The notes: generated from the sequence alone by a model not told the origin. A stretch of 64,000 nucleotides of DNA from Achromobacter mucicolens (GCF_902859725.1 NZ_CADIJP010000012.1:119798-183797), one strand, 5' to 3'. Counted from the stretch's first letter, positions 27,607-36,027 are shown. Translations and numbers: made by a program.

Positions 27607-28059
27607 ATGATCAAAGGTTCCTGCCTCTGCGGCCGTGTCGCCTACGAGATCAACGGTCCGCTCACCGATGCCCTGAACTGCCATTGCGTGATGTGCCGCA
27701 AAACGCATGGCGCGGCTTTCCGCAGCCGCGCAACGGTCCAGTCCAAGGATTTCGCCTGGACCCGGGGGGAAGACCACGTGACCTGGTACGCCTCGTCGCC
27801 CGGCAACTACCGGGGCTTCTGCGAAGCCTGCGGCACGCCCCTGCTCAGCCGCTTTGACCAGACGCCCGACGTCTACGGCCTGCCGCTGGGTCCGCTGGAC
27901 GACGATCCGGGCGTCAAGCCCGAGGCGCATTACCACGTCGCGAGCAAGGCGCCGTGGTACGACATCACGGATGCGCTGCCCCAGCATCCCGGCGCCATGG
28001 ACGAAGCGCCCGAGCACGATTCGCAGGTGCCGCCACTGACCTTTTCACACGGAAGATGA
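27607..28059 (+). CDS. GFA (CENP-V-like) zinc protein, second copy
   Basis: A 150-residue GFA-family protein with CLCG near residue 6, CHCVMC near 28-33 and CEACG near 77-81 as predicted zinc ligands. It is distinct from the copy at 17494. The start is set at the methionine five residues before the first zinc motif; no strong ribosome site is visible. It is followed 36 bp later by an SRPBCC gene on the same strand. Confidence 0.85.
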   Translation: MIKGSCLCGRVAYEINGPLTDALNCHCVMCRKTHGAAFRSRATVQSKDFAWTRGEDHVTWYASSPGNYRGFCEACGTPLLSRFDQTPDVYGLPLGPLDDDPGVKPEAHYHVASKAPWYDITDALPQHPGAMDEAPEHDSQVPPLTFSHGR

Positions 28060-28095
28060 ACCCACGTCCGGCTCCGGACTTCACAGGAGACTGAT

Positions 28096-28635
28096 ATGAG
28101 CGACTTTGGCGTCGTACTGGACCCCACCACCCTGCGTTTCACGCGCACGCTGCCGGCCAGCGTGGAGGAGGTGTGGGCCTGGCTGACGGAATCCGACAAA
28201 CGCGGCCAGTGGCTGGCTTCAGGCGACATGGACCTGATGGAGGGGGGCGGCGTCACGCTGCGGTTCCTGCATGCCGACCTGTCCTCCGTGCGCGAACCGA
28301 CGCCCGAGGCCTACAAGCCCTACGAGGAAGGCCTCACCACGCAAGGCCTCATCACCCGGTGCGAACCGCCGCACCTCCTGAGTTACACCTGGGGCGGATC
28401 GGCGGGCGCCCCGTCCGAGGTGATGTTCGAACTGTCCCCGAAAGCAGATTCCGCCCTGCTCGTCCTCACCCACCGCAAGCTTGCCAACCGGGACGACATG
28501 GTCGATGTGGCGGGCGGCTGGCACACGCATCTGAACGTACTCGCGGCCCGGCTGGCCGGCCGCGATCCGGGCCCGTTCTGGTCGGCCAATGCCGCCTGGG
28601 AGGCCGAATACCAGCGCCACATCCCCCGGCGCTAG
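28096..28635 (+). CDS. SRPBCC-domain protein (AHSA1-like)
   Basis: A 179-residue protein of the START/SRPBCC superfamily in the AHSA1 subgroup, seen in the N-terminal FTRTLPASVEEVWAWLTESDKRG and the later SYTWGG segment. These small helix-grip proteins bind hydrophobic ligands or act as co-chaperones. AGGAGA precedes the ATG. It may share a transcript with the GFA gene. The function is not defined. Confidence 0.85.
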   Translation: MSDFGVVLDPTTLRFTRTLPASVEEVWAWLTESDKRGQWLASGDMDLMEGGGVTLRFLHADLSSVREPTPEAYKPYEEGLTTQGLITRCEPPHLLSYTWGGSAGAPSEVMFELSPKADSALLVLTHRKLANRDDMVDVAGGWHTHLNVLAARLAGRDPGPFWSANAAWEAEYQRHIPRR

Positions 28636-29154
28636 AGTCGTTCAAGCGCAACTATCACGGGCCGATCTGGCATAAAAGCTGGCTAAACCGCCCGCTTTGC
28701 AGTAACATGGGAGCGTGATTTTTCCGCAAAACCCGGACTTCGGTCATCCTGCGTGCCAACCTGTAGCGCCCACCAAAGGGCGCTACTGAATGAACGTCAG
28801 CGACGCGAACGAGATCCGGTTTTTTATTGGGCGCCCCCCGTCACTGCCCAGCACGCCGCTGCAGTCCCCGTGGCGCCAGGCGTTGCCGCAACCGCTGCAA
28901 CCCCGCTTCTTCCGGCCAAGTGCCCGCAGCACCCACGCCGCGACCCAGGCGCGCACCGCGCGCACTTACCTCAGGGCGCGAGTATCCGCCATTTCAGACA
29001 TCCTTTCGGATGCCGTGGCCCATACCCACGCTTGCCCGAACGTTTTTTTGCGTTCAAACCGCTGGACCGGTTTATCCGAGTCCGACGCGCTTGCCGCCTT
29101 GCGCGGCGCCTCATGCCGCCGGCATGGCTGCGCGTTTTGATCAAGGAGTAGAGC
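28636..29154. other. 519-bp gene-free stretch upstream of infA
   Basis: No convincing gene was found. Overlapping short frames here (for instance 28790-29140) have shifted composition, no homology signal and no ribosome site. The stretch holds a 9-bp hairpin (28763-28786), a T run at 29043-29050 and the strong infA ribosome site AAGGAG at 29143. A long 5' leader for infA is possible. A weak promoter candidate (TGGCTA, 17 bp, TAACAT) ends at 28708. Confidence 0.45.
28763..28786. repeat. Perfect hairpin in the infA upstream region
   Basis: The arms GTAGCGCCC and GGGCGCTAC flank the 6-base loop ACCAAA. No U tract follows, so it is more likely an RNA or DNA structural element than a terminator. 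Confidence 0.5.
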
Positions 29155-29418
29155 ATGGCTAAAGAAGAACTCATCGAATTGGATGGCATCGTTGACGAAG
29201 TGCTGCCCGATAGCCGCTACCGCGTCAAACTGGACAACGGCATCGAAGTCGGCGCCTACGCATCCGGCCGTATCCGCAAGCACCGCATCCGCATCCTCGC
29301 GGGCGATCGCGTCACCCTGGAAATGTCGCCGTATGACCTGACCAAGGGCCGCATCAACTTCCGCCACAAGGACGAACGCGCCCCCGCCGCGCACCGTCCG
29401 CAGCAATACCGCCGCTAA
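29155..29418 (+). CDS. infA: Translation initiation factor IF-1, long betaproteobacterial form
   Basis: An 87-residue S1/OB-fold protein beginning [20 protein letters not shown] with the IF-1 core [23 protein letters not shown]-1 blocks the ribosomal A site during initiation. Betaproteobacteria often carry two copies; the one in the ribosomal-protein region is 72 residues, whereas this form has a basic, Ala/Arg-rich C-terminal extension of about 15 residues. It stands alone here, with AAGGAG 7 bases upstream, a hairpin just after the stop and a long gene-free leader. Confidence 0.95.
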   Translation: MAKEELIELDGIVDEVLPDSRYRVKLDNGIEVGAYASGRIRKHRIRILAGDRVTLEMSPYDLTKGRINFRHKDERAPAAHRPQQYRR

Positions 29419-29440
29419 GCCGGCCGCCCGGGCCGGCTTC
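29417..29440 (+). terminator. Hairpin terminator after infA
   Basis: Perfect arms AAGCCGGCC and GGCCGGCTT with a 5-base loop begin at the infA stop codon; only a short U stretch follows. Confidence 0.6.
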
Positions 29441-29578
29441 ATGCCGGCGCCCGGCACCTACTTTTCGCGAATCCTAAAGCCGGATTCGCGTCCTGCCGTA
29501 ATGCGTGGAACGCCCGTTCATGAAAGAATGGCGCTCCCTCGCCTGGCGCAACGCCAGGCCGGATACGCACGAAGCACG

Positions 29579-29866
29579 ATGGACCTGAAAGAAGAATTGC
29601 AAGCCGCCGCAGACCAGCTTGCCCTGGCGCGAAGAAGATTCGCGAAGGGCGAGGAAGGCCTGCGCCTGCTGCGCCAGTCGCGCGAGGCCTTCATCAACAG
29701 CCTGCGCAATACCGGCCTGACCTACGCCGAAGCCAAGACCAAATACGACAACTGCCTGGACGACCAGGAGGCCGGCCAACGCAGCGTGCAGCAGCAGATG
29801 GAATACGCCGAGCGCATGCACCAATACGTGCTCAAGCGCATCGCGCTGGCGGCAGAGCAGGCCTGA
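29579..29866 (+). CDS. Small helical protein of unknown function
   Basis: A 95-residue, charged, all-helical protein starting MDLKEELQAAADQLALARRR. Heptad-like spacing of Leu and Ala through most of its length suggests a coiled coil. No membrane segment or signal is present. The ATG at 29579 is chosen because residues before it in the same frame look non-coding. It lies between infA and a convergent peptidase gene. The function is not recognised. Confidence 0.65.
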   Translation: MDLKEELQAAADQLALARRRFAKGEEGLRLLRQSREAFINSLRNTGLTYAEAKTKYDNCLDDQEAGQRSVQQQMEYAERMHQYVLKRIALAAEQA

Positions 29867-29896
29867 ACCCGGCCTGCCCGCAAATCCCGCCTTGGG

Positions 29897-30763
29897 TCAG
29901 GGCTTGAACGCCCCAATGAAGATCGCCGGATCGATGCGCGCATCGTTCAGGCTGACGTTCCAGTGCAGGTGCGGACCCGTCGCCCGGCCGGTCGCGCCCA
30001 CCTTGCCCACCACGCCGCCGCGCGGCACCTCGTCGCCGACTTTCACGTCCACGGCCGACATGTGGCAGAACATGCTGATCAACCCCTGGCCATGGTCCAG
30101 GAACACCGTCTTGCCATTGAAGAAGTAATCTCCCACCAGCACCACCACCCCGGCAGCCGGCGCCTTGATGGGCGTTCCGGCCGGCACGGCGAAATCCAGG
30201 CCTGAATGGGGATTGCGTTCCTGGCCGTTGAAGAAGCGGCGCAGGCCAAACGGGCTGGACAGGCGTCCGCCGTTGACGGGCCGGTCCAGGATCAGGTTGC
30301 TGGGCGTGACACCGGCGCGATAGACGCGGTAGGCCTCGATCTGCTCTGCCAGCTCGCGTTCGATGCGCTTGAGATCGTCCGGGTTCGGATCCACCTGGCG
30401 CCGGTTCTTGAGCGTGATGTGCTGGGCGACGTAATCCTTGGCGCCCACCGTGAAGGCCATCTGGCGAGCGCCGGCGGCGTCCTTGACCTGGACGTGTTCC
30501 TGGCCCGGCTTCACGCTGAGCGGGATGCCGACCACGGCGATCCACTGCTTGCCCAGTTCCCGCACCACCAGCACGCGCCGGTCCTGGTATGTGACCTCGG
30601 GCGCGCTGGCCGCGTCGCCCAGCGTCAGGACGGCCACCCCGCCCGGCACGCGGGCGTCGAGCTTGCGGCTGATGTAGCTGCCCTGCTGCGCCCGCGCGGG
30701 CCAGGCCAGGCACAGGCTGGCCGCGGCCAGCCCGGCACGCAGGACATCGCGGCGTTCGAACAT
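29897..30763 (-). CDS. M23 (LytM) family metallopeptidase, exported
   Basis: A 288-residue envelope protein. An arginine-containing signal (FERRDVLRAGLAAASLCLAWPARA) is followed by a beta-rich domain and a C-terminal M23 domain with the zinc motifs HSGLDFAVPAGTP and GPHLHWNV. All expected metal ligands are present, so it may be an active peptidoglycan endopeptidase rather than an EnvC/NlpD-type activator. The start at 30763 lies 5 bp after the stop of the small lipoprotein gene upstream, suggesting one transcript. Confidence 0.92.
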   Translation of the reverse strand: MFERRDVLRAGLAAASLCLAWPARAQQGSYISRKLDARVPGGVAVLTLGDAASAPEVTYQDRRVLVVRELGKQWIAVVGIPLSVKPGQEHVQVKDAAGARQMAFTVGAKDYVAQHITLKNRRQVDPNPDDLKRIERELAEQIEAYRVYRAGVTPSNLILDRPVNGGRLSSPFGLRRFFNGQERNPHSGLDFAVPAGTPIKAPAAGVVVLVGDYFFNGKTVFLDHGQGLISMFCHMSAVDVKVGDEVPRGGVVGKVGATGRATGPHLHWNVSLNDARIDPAIFIGAFKP

Positions 30764-30768
30764 GGGAC

Positions 30769-31107
30769 TCACAGGCACAGGTTGGCCGGTTCGATGATGG
30801 TCTGGTCGCGGCGGGCGATGCGCGTGGACAGGCGGGTCTCGGTCTTGCCCTGCCAGTGGGTCGTCGTCATGACGGCCTCGACGCCCAGGCTGCCGTGCAG
30901 GATGAGCTCGTAACCATTGCGCACCGGCTTCTGTTCGAAATTGACGCCCAGCCCCTTCCAGGCATCCGCCACGCACTGCGTGTAGTCCTGGGCGGTGCGC
31001 GAGGTCGAGCCATAGAAGACGGGCTCGCGGTCGCGGACGTCTTTGACGTTGGCGCAGGCGGACAGGGCAGCCAGGACGGTAAGGGACAGGATGATACGAG
31101 CCTTCAT
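30769..31107 (-). CDS. Small lipoprotein of unknown function
   Basis: A 112-residue protein with a lipoprotein signal: basic N-terminus, hydrophobic stretch and lipobox LSAC with Cys18. The next residues are ANV, not aspartate, so outer-membrane sorting is likely. The mature domain has three cysteines besides the lipidated one and no recognised family. It sits immediately upstream of the M23 peptidase gene, so both may act on the cell wall. The start was chosen to give a proper signal sequence. Confidence 0.8.
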   Translation of the reverse strand: MKARIILSLTVLAALSACANVKDVRDREPVFYGSTSRTAQDYTQCVADAWKGLGVNFEQKPVRNGYELILHGSLGVEAVMTTTHWQGKTETRLSTRIARRDQTIIEPANLCL

Positions 31108-31207
31108 GACGATGGAAACTCTCGGTCGGTAGGGATTGATCGGGGCGGCCAACTATACCGCACGGTCTTTTGGCGCCTTGGCCCGGCAACGCCCGGCCGA
31201 GGCGGCT

Positions 31208-31840
31208 TCACGCCTGCAGCGGGCGGCGGGCGGACTTGGGGCGGAAGGCCGCGATGACCTCGGGCCGCGTCTCGGCGTAGGGGCCGCCAATGAGGTCGAT
31301 GCAGTACGGGATGGCCGCGAAGATGCCGGGCACCAGCACGGCGCCGTCGTCGCCCTTCAAGCCTTCCAGCGTCTCGCGGATGGACTTGGGCTGGCCGGGA
31401 AGGTTCACGATCAGGGCGGCATGGCCGTCCGTTTCGCGGATGACGGCCACCTGCCGCGACAGGATGGCCGTGGGCACGAAGCGCAGGCTGATCTGGCGCA
31501 TCTGCTCGCCAAAACCGGGCATTTCCTTGGTGCCGACGGCAAGCGTGGCCTCGGGCGTGACGTCGCGCCGCGCCGGGCCGGTGCCGCCGGTCGTCAGGAC
31601 GAGATCGCAGCCGCAGCCGTCGACCAGCTCGATCAGGGTCTCGGAAATGCGGCCCGGCTCGTCCGGAATCAGCCGGTCGACCGCTTGCCACGGCGAAGCC
31701 AGCGCCCCGCCCAGCCACTCGCGCAGCGCGGGCAGTCCTTGGTCCTGGTAGGCGCCGGAGGAGGCGCGGTCGGAAACGGACACCAGGCCCACGATGAGTT
31801 CGTCGGGATGGCTGCGGGCAATGCGGGCAATGTGGGTCAT
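31208..31840 (-). CDS. mog: Molybdopterin adenylyltransferase
   Basis: A 210-residue MogA-family protein with the MPT-binding motifs GLVSVSDRASSGAYQDQG at the N-terminus and LTTGGTGPARRDVTPEA in the centre. It adenylates molybdopterin before molybdenum insertion. A client enzyme, an assimilatory nitrate reductase, ends the window near 63.6 kb. The gene is monocistronic here. At 210 residues it is slightly longer than E. coli Mog (195). Confidence 0.93.
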   Translation of the reverse strand: MTHIARIARSHPDELIVGLVSVSDRASSGAYQDQGLPALREWLGGALASPWQAVDRLIPDEPGRISETLIELVDGCGCDLVLTTGGTGPARRDVTPEATLAVGTKEMPGFGEQMRQISLRFVPTAILSRQVAVIRETDGHAALIVNLPGQPKSIRETLEGLKGDDGAVLVPGIFAAIPYCIDLIGGPYAETRPEVIAAFRPKSARRPLQA

Positions 31841-32103
31841 GGCGTAGCGGGAAATCCGGCAATGAAGCGCCGCGGCGGCGGCAGGCAGCGCGGCCGCCGT
31901 GGCTTGCCGGACGGCCGCGCGACATCGATGCTATCGCATTCTGTAAGGCGGCATGCGGCGGGGGCGGCGGCCCCAAGTGTCGCAAAAAGGGGAAACCGCC
32001 CGCCGCCCAGGGTTTCCCGCGCTTGTTCGCGTCATGGACGCTGGATAACATCCGCTAACAATCCCGGCCCATTGTCGCGGCGCGGCGCATTTTCAGGTTT
32101 TCC

Positions 32104-33228
32104 ATGTTCACACGCACTCTCCGGCAGCACGCGCTTGCCGCGGCGCTGGCCCTGTCCGCCGCGGCCGTGGCCGGCTGGGCAGCCCTGCACACGCTCGCCT
32201 TGAAGACCGAACCGGTACCCGCCGCCGCGCCGGGCCTCTACATTCCCAACCTGGGCAATACGCTGGACGAGCAGACGCGCAACCTGTCGCGGCTCAGCCA
32301 GGCGCTGCGCACGGGCGACCGGCTGGTTATCCTGGGCTCGTCTGAGCTCACCAGCAACGACCTGCGCTTCGTGCCCTACCGCTTCCTGGCCGATGAGCTG
32401 CAGATGCCCGTCCTGGCGTACGGCCATTCGGGCTTCCAGTCGCTGGGCATGCAGTTCGTGCTGGCGGCGCTGGCCGACGACCTGTCGCCGGCCTCGCGCG
32501 TGGTGGTGATGTTGTCGCCCGGCTGGTTTGATGGCGACGGCGGACTGGGACCGGACGAATTCAAGGAACACGCCAATCCGTTGTTGCCGCGCCTGCTGCG
32601 CCAGCCCGAAGGCCGGGCCGAGGTCATGCGCTGGCTGGACGCCAAGGCGGACGCGGGCGTGTACTGGTCGATGGCGGCCGAGCAGGCGTATGTGTTTCGG
32701 CAACGCCTGGCGGGCCTGGGGGCGCCGGCATATGCCGCGCCCGCCCCCGAACCGGAGCGCGAGGGCCCGGCGATGGCGGCCCGCGTCGTGGATTGGGATG
32801 CGCTGGCCGGCGAGGCGCAGGCCGCCGAACAGGCGCTGATGACGGACAACCGGTATGCCGTGCGCGACGAATTTTTCAACAAGTATTTGCGCACCATCCC
32901 CGCCGGGGGCAAGACCGCCTACCAGCCGCAACCCCTGACCGGGCGCGACGAACTGCGAGAACTGGCGGCCCTGATGGCGCTGCTGCGCCAGCACGAGGTC
33001 AATGCGCTGTTCGTCATGCAGCCCCTGCACCCCATGGTCTTCAAGGACCTGGACCGGTTCGACCCGATCCAGCGCCAGGTCGCCGGCCTGTGCCAGACTT
33101 ACGCCATGACCTGCATGGATATGTATGACGCGCCCTTCGAGGTGGGCACGCTGCGCGACGTGCAGCATCTGGGCGAGCTGGGCTGGCTGCGCGTCAATCA
33201 GAAGATCGCCGAGGTATTCCGCCCATGA
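32104..33228 (+). CDS. dltD: DltD-like envelope polymer D-alanylation protein
   Basis: A 374-residue DltD homologue. One membrane anchor (about residues 9-31) is followed by an extracytoplasmic SGNH-like domain with GSSELTSNDLRF (candidate nucleophile Ser79 or Ser80) and the C-terminal Asp352 and His355 in RDVQHLGELGW, matching the Ser-Asp-His set of DltD. In Gram-positives DltD is needed for moving D-alanine to teichoic acid; in Bordetella related genes act on an envelope polymer and give peptide resistance. dltA, dltB and dltC are not in this window. Its stop overlaps a microprotein start (ATGA). Confidence 0.88.
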   Translation: MFTRTLRQHALAAALALSAAAVAGWAALHTLALKTEPVPAAAPGLYIPNLGNTLDEQTRNLSRLSQALRTGDRLVILGSSELTSNDLRFVPYRFLADELQMPVLAYGHSGFQSLGMQFVLAALADDLSPASRVVVMLSPGWFDGDGGLGPDEFKEHANPLLPRLLRQPEGRAEVMRWLDAKADAGVYWSMAAEQAYVFRQRLAGLGAPAYAAPAPEPEREGPAMAARVVDWDALAGEAQAAEQALMTDNRYAVRDEFFNKYLRTIPAGGKTAYQPQPLTGRDELRELAALMALLRQHEVNALFVMQPLHPMVFKDLDRFDPIQRQVAGLCQTYAMTCMDMYDAPFEVGTLRDVQHLGELGWLRVNQKIAEVFRP

Positions 33229-33350
33229 AACGAACACTCTGGCTCTGCCTGCTTTATCTCGGCATCCTGGCCGTGATGGTCATCCAGGCGGATACCTCCG
33301 CCAATCTGGGCAAACCCATGGAGATCGAATTCCAATATTCGAAGTTCTAA
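33225..33350 (+). CDS. dltX: DltX-like microprotein with C-terminal FxYxxF motif
   Basis: A 41-residue protein whose ATG overlaps the dltD stop. Lys2-Arg3 precede a single hydrophobic helix (residues 4-20), so the C-terminus should face the periplasm. It ends EFQYSKF: Phe36, Tyr38 and the terminal Phe41 match the FxYxxF end of Gram-positive DltX, where the tyrosine carries D-alanine between DltB and the polymer. DltX genes in Firmicutes sit at the start of the dlt operon; here the gene follows dltD. Too short for standard gene calling, it is supported by overlap, topology and motif. Confidence 0.78.
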   Translation: MKRTLWLCLLYLGILAVMVIQADTSANLGKPMEIEFQYSKF

Positions 33351-33433
33351 GATTTGGGGGCCGCTTCATTCAGGGACAGGTCATAAATCTGCAATAATCG
33401 GGGCATTCTCGCCGGAACCTCGCCCCCTCCCCC

Positions 33434-34909
33434 ATGTTCGACCTCTTCCACGGCCTAGACCTTTGGGTTGGCCTCAGTCTTGTGCTGGCCCTGACATTCG
33501 TCCTGGCCTTCGAATTCATCAACGGCTTTCATGACACGGCGAACGCCGTGGCAACCGTCATCTACACCAAGGCCATGCCGCCCCACCTGGCGGTGGTCCT
33601 GTCCGGCATCTTCAACTTCCTGGGCGTGTTGCTGGGCGGCGTGGGCGTCGCCTACGCCATCGTCCATCTGCTGCCCGTCGAACTGCTGATCAATGTCGAT
33701 ACCGGCCGCGGGCTTGCGATGGTGTTCGCCATGCTGGCGGCGGCCATCGCCTGGAACCTGGGCACCTGGTACTTCGGCATTCCCGCCTCCAGTTCGCACA
33801 CGCTGATTGGCTCGATCCTGGGCGTGGGCCTGGCCAATGCGCTCATCACCGACCTGCCGCTGGGCGAAGGGGTGAACTGGGGCAAGGCCATCGACATCGG
33901 CATGTCGCTGGTGGCCTCGCCCATCGCCGGCTTTGCCGTGGCCGGGTTGCTGCTGCTGGCGCTCAAGCGCTGGCTGCCGCTGTCCAAGATGCACAAGACG
34001 CCCGAACAGCGCCGCGCCATCGACAACAAAAAGCACCCGCCATTCTGGAACCGCCTGGTGCTGGTCCTGTCGGCAATGGGCGTGAGCTTCGTGCACGGCT
34101 CGAACGACGGGCAGAAGGGCATCGGCCTCATCATGCTGGTGCTGATCGGCATCGTGCCCGCCAATTTCGTGCTGGACACCCACAGCACCACCTACCAGAT
34201 CGAACGCACACGCGACGCGGCCAACCACCTGCTGGTGTTCTACCAGCGCAACGAGGCGCTGCTGGGCGACTACCTGTCGCTGCGCCGCGTCGACATGCAG
34301 GAACAACTGCCGGCCAACTTCCGCTGCGATCCCACGCTGACGGTGCCGACCATCATGGCGCTGCAAAAAGACCTGCACGGCGTGTCCAACTACGCCGACC
34401 TGTCCGCGCAGAAGCGCATCGACGTGCGCCGTTACCTGCTGTGCCTGGACGACACCGCCAAGAAGGTGGCCCGCCTGGAAGGCCTGCCCGCCCGCGAGGC
34501 TGCCGACCTGCAACGGCTGCGCGCGGACCTGACCGCCACCACGGAATACGCGCCCTTCTGGGTAATCGTGGCCGTGGCGCTGGCGCTCGGCGCGGGCACC
34601 ATGGTCGGCTGGCGCCGCGTCGTCCTGACCGTGGGAGAAAAGATCGGCAAGCAAGGCATGACGTACGCGCAGGGCATGTCGGCGCAGCTGACCGCCGTGG
34701 GCGCCATCGGGCTGGCCAACGTCTTCAGCCTGCCGGTGTCGACGACCCACGTCCTGTCCTCCGGCGTGGCGGGCACCATGATCGCCAACAAGTCCGGGCT
34801 GCAGGGCAACACCGTGCGCAACATCCTGCTGGCGTGGGTGCTGACGCTGCCCGCCTCGATGCTGCTGGCCGCAGGCCTTTTCTGGATCGGCGTGCAGTTC
34901 ACCGGCTGA
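33434..34909 (+). CDS. pitA: Inorganic phosphate transporter, Pit family
   Basis: A 491-residue transporter with the two Pit repeats: FEFINGFHDTANAVATVIYT near residues 26-45 and GVSFVHGSNDGQKGIGLIM near 217-235. Pit proteins import metal-phosphate complexes with protons at low affinity. A large soluble insert (about residues 250-370) sits between the membrane halves, as in PitA. No PhoU-like partner gene is adjacent and no ribosome site is visible. Confidence 0.94.
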   Translation: MFDLFHGLDLWVGLSLVLALTFVLAFEFINGFHDTANAVATVIYTKAMPPHLAVVLSGIFNFLGVLLGGVGVAYAIVHLLPVELLINVDTGRGLAMVFAMLAAAIAWNLGTWYFGIPASSSHTLIGSILGVGLANALITDLPLGEGVNWGKAIDIGMSLVASPIAGFAVAGLLLLALKRWLPLSKMHKTPEQRRAIDNKKHPPFWNRLVLVLSAMGVSFVHGSNDGQKGIGLIMLVLIGIVPANFVLDTHSTTYQIERTRDAANHLLVFYQRNEALLGDYLSLRRVDMQEQLPANFRCDPTLTVPTIMALQKDLHGVSNYADLSAQKRIDVRRYLLCLDDTAKKVARLEGLPAREAADLQRLRADLTATTEYAPFWVIVAVALALGAGTMVGWRRVVLTVGEKIGKQGMTYAQGMSAQLTAVGAIGLANVFSLPVSTTHVLSSGVAGTMIANKSGLQGNTVRNILLAWVLTLPASMLLAAGLFWIGVQFTG

Positions 34910-34916
34910 TGAAACC

Positions 34917-34943
34917 CGGCCGTGCAGGCAATCTGCACGGCCG
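34917..34943 (+). terminator. Hairpin after pitA
   Basis: Perfect 11-bp arms CGGCCGTGCAG and CTGCACGGCCG with a 5-base loop lie 8 bp after the pitA stop. There is no U tract, so its terminator role is probable only from position. Confidence 0.55.
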
Positions 34944-35007
34944 CTGCAACAATCTGGGTACTGCGCAGGCCTATGCGCCCGCGCCACGCGCCGTCTACGA
35001 TGGCGCC

Positions 35008-35664
35008 ATGACTACCGCTTCCCCCACCCTGCATTACATCTTCGATCCGCTTTGCGGCTGGTGCTATGGCGCCGCGCCGCTGGTGGAGGCCGCCCGCGGC
35101 ATTGCGGGCCTTCACATCGAGCCTCATGGCGGCGGCATGATGACGGGCAGCAACCGCCAGCCGGTCACCGACGCCCTGCGCCGCTATGTCATGCCGCACG
35201 ACGAACGCATCGCCGGCCTGACGGGCCAGCCGTTCGGCAAGGACTATTTCGACGGTCTGCTACGAGACACCGGCGCCGTGTTCGATTCGGAACCGCCCAC
35301 CACCGCCATCCTGGCCGCGCAAACCTTGGCCGGCCGCGGCCTGGACCTGTTGCGCCGCATCCAACGCGCGCATTACGTCCAAGGTCTGCGCATCGCCGAC
35401 CCCGCCGTGCTGCGCGCGCTGGCCGCCGATATCGGCCGGGACACCGGCGCCTTCGACACCGCCTACGCCAAGGCGCAAGGCGACGAGACGGCCGCGCATA
35501 TTGCCGCCAGCCGCCGATTGCTGGCGCAGGTGGGCGGCACGGGTTTTCCGACGCTGGCGCTGGAGCGTGATGGCGTTTTCACGCTGCTCGAACCCAGCCG
35601 CTATCTGGGCCGTCCCGACGCATGGCGCGATCATCTGCAAACGCGCATCCAGGGCGGCGCCTGA
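35008..35664 (+). CDS. DsbA-family thioredoxin-fold protein, cytoplasmic
   Basis: A 218-residue protein with the DsbA fold and an N-terminal redox motif CGWC (Cys16, Cys19). There is no signal peptide, so it belongs to the FrnE-like/2-hydroxychromene-isomerase-related branch rather than periplasmic DsbA. GTGFPTL near residue 180 supplies the cis-proline loop. The start at 35008 is the first methionine next to the fold. It is separated from azlD by a convergent gap of 15 bp. Confidence 0.88.
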   Translation: MTTASPTLHYIFDPLCGWCYGAAPLVEAARGIAGLHIEPHGGGMMTGSNRQPVTDALRRYVMPHDERIAGLTGQPFGKDYFDGLLRDTGAVFDSEPPTTAILAAQTLAGRGLDLLRRIQRAHYVQGLRIADPAVLRALAADIGRDTGAFDTAYAKAQGDETAAHIAASRRLLAQVGGTGFPTLALERDGVFTLLEPSRYLGRPDAWRDHLQTRIQGGA

Positions 35665-35679
35665 CGTCTCGGGCGCTTG

Positions 35680-36027
35680 CTAGGCCGCCAAAGCCAGCAA
35701 TATCCCGTACCCGCCCATGCCAAGCAGCACCGCGACGCCCGTATTGCTGACCAGGCGCGCAGCAACGCCGGTGACAGCCAGCCCGCCCACGTACGGCGCG
35801 ATGCGGGCGGCATCGTCCGCCGCGCCCAGCAGATCGGGCACGATGACGGCGGCCGCGATGCCCGCGAGCAGCGACGGACCCAGCGCGGACAGGGCCGAGC
35901 CCTCGCGGGACAGCCGCCGCAACAGCCGGCTGCGCTCGGACAGCATGAAGGGCAGCGCGCGCGTGAGGTAAGTGATGACCGCCATCGCGATGACGGCGCC
36001 CCAGAATTCCAAGCCGTTGGTGTTCAT
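35680..36027 (-). CDS. azlD: AzlD-family membrane protein
   Basis: A 115-residue protein with three to four membrane helices and the AzlD motif MAVITYLTRALPFML. It forms the small subunit of a branched-chain amino acid exporter (AzlCD/BrnFE/YgaZH). It overlaps azlC by 4 bp, so the two are coupled. The true start is the methionine at 36027; a longer frame runs into azlC on the same strand. Confidence 0.92.
   Translation of the reverse strand: MNTNGLEFWGAVIAMAVITYLTRALPFMLSERSRLLRRLSREGSALSALGPSLLAGIAAAVIVPDLLGAADDAARIAPYVGGLAVTGVAARLVSNTGVAVLLGMGGYGILLALAA

Noticed and set aside
28790-29140. Possible small gene before infA
   Set aside because: Three frames are open over the same stretch, none has a ribosome site or a recognisable domain, and the composition differs between them as in non-coding GC-rich DNA.
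29135-29142. TTGATCAA as an FNR/ANR site near infA
   Set aside because: An FNR half-site pair needs a 4-bp spacer (TTGAT-N4-ATCAA); this is only an 8-bp palindrome adjoining the ribosome site.
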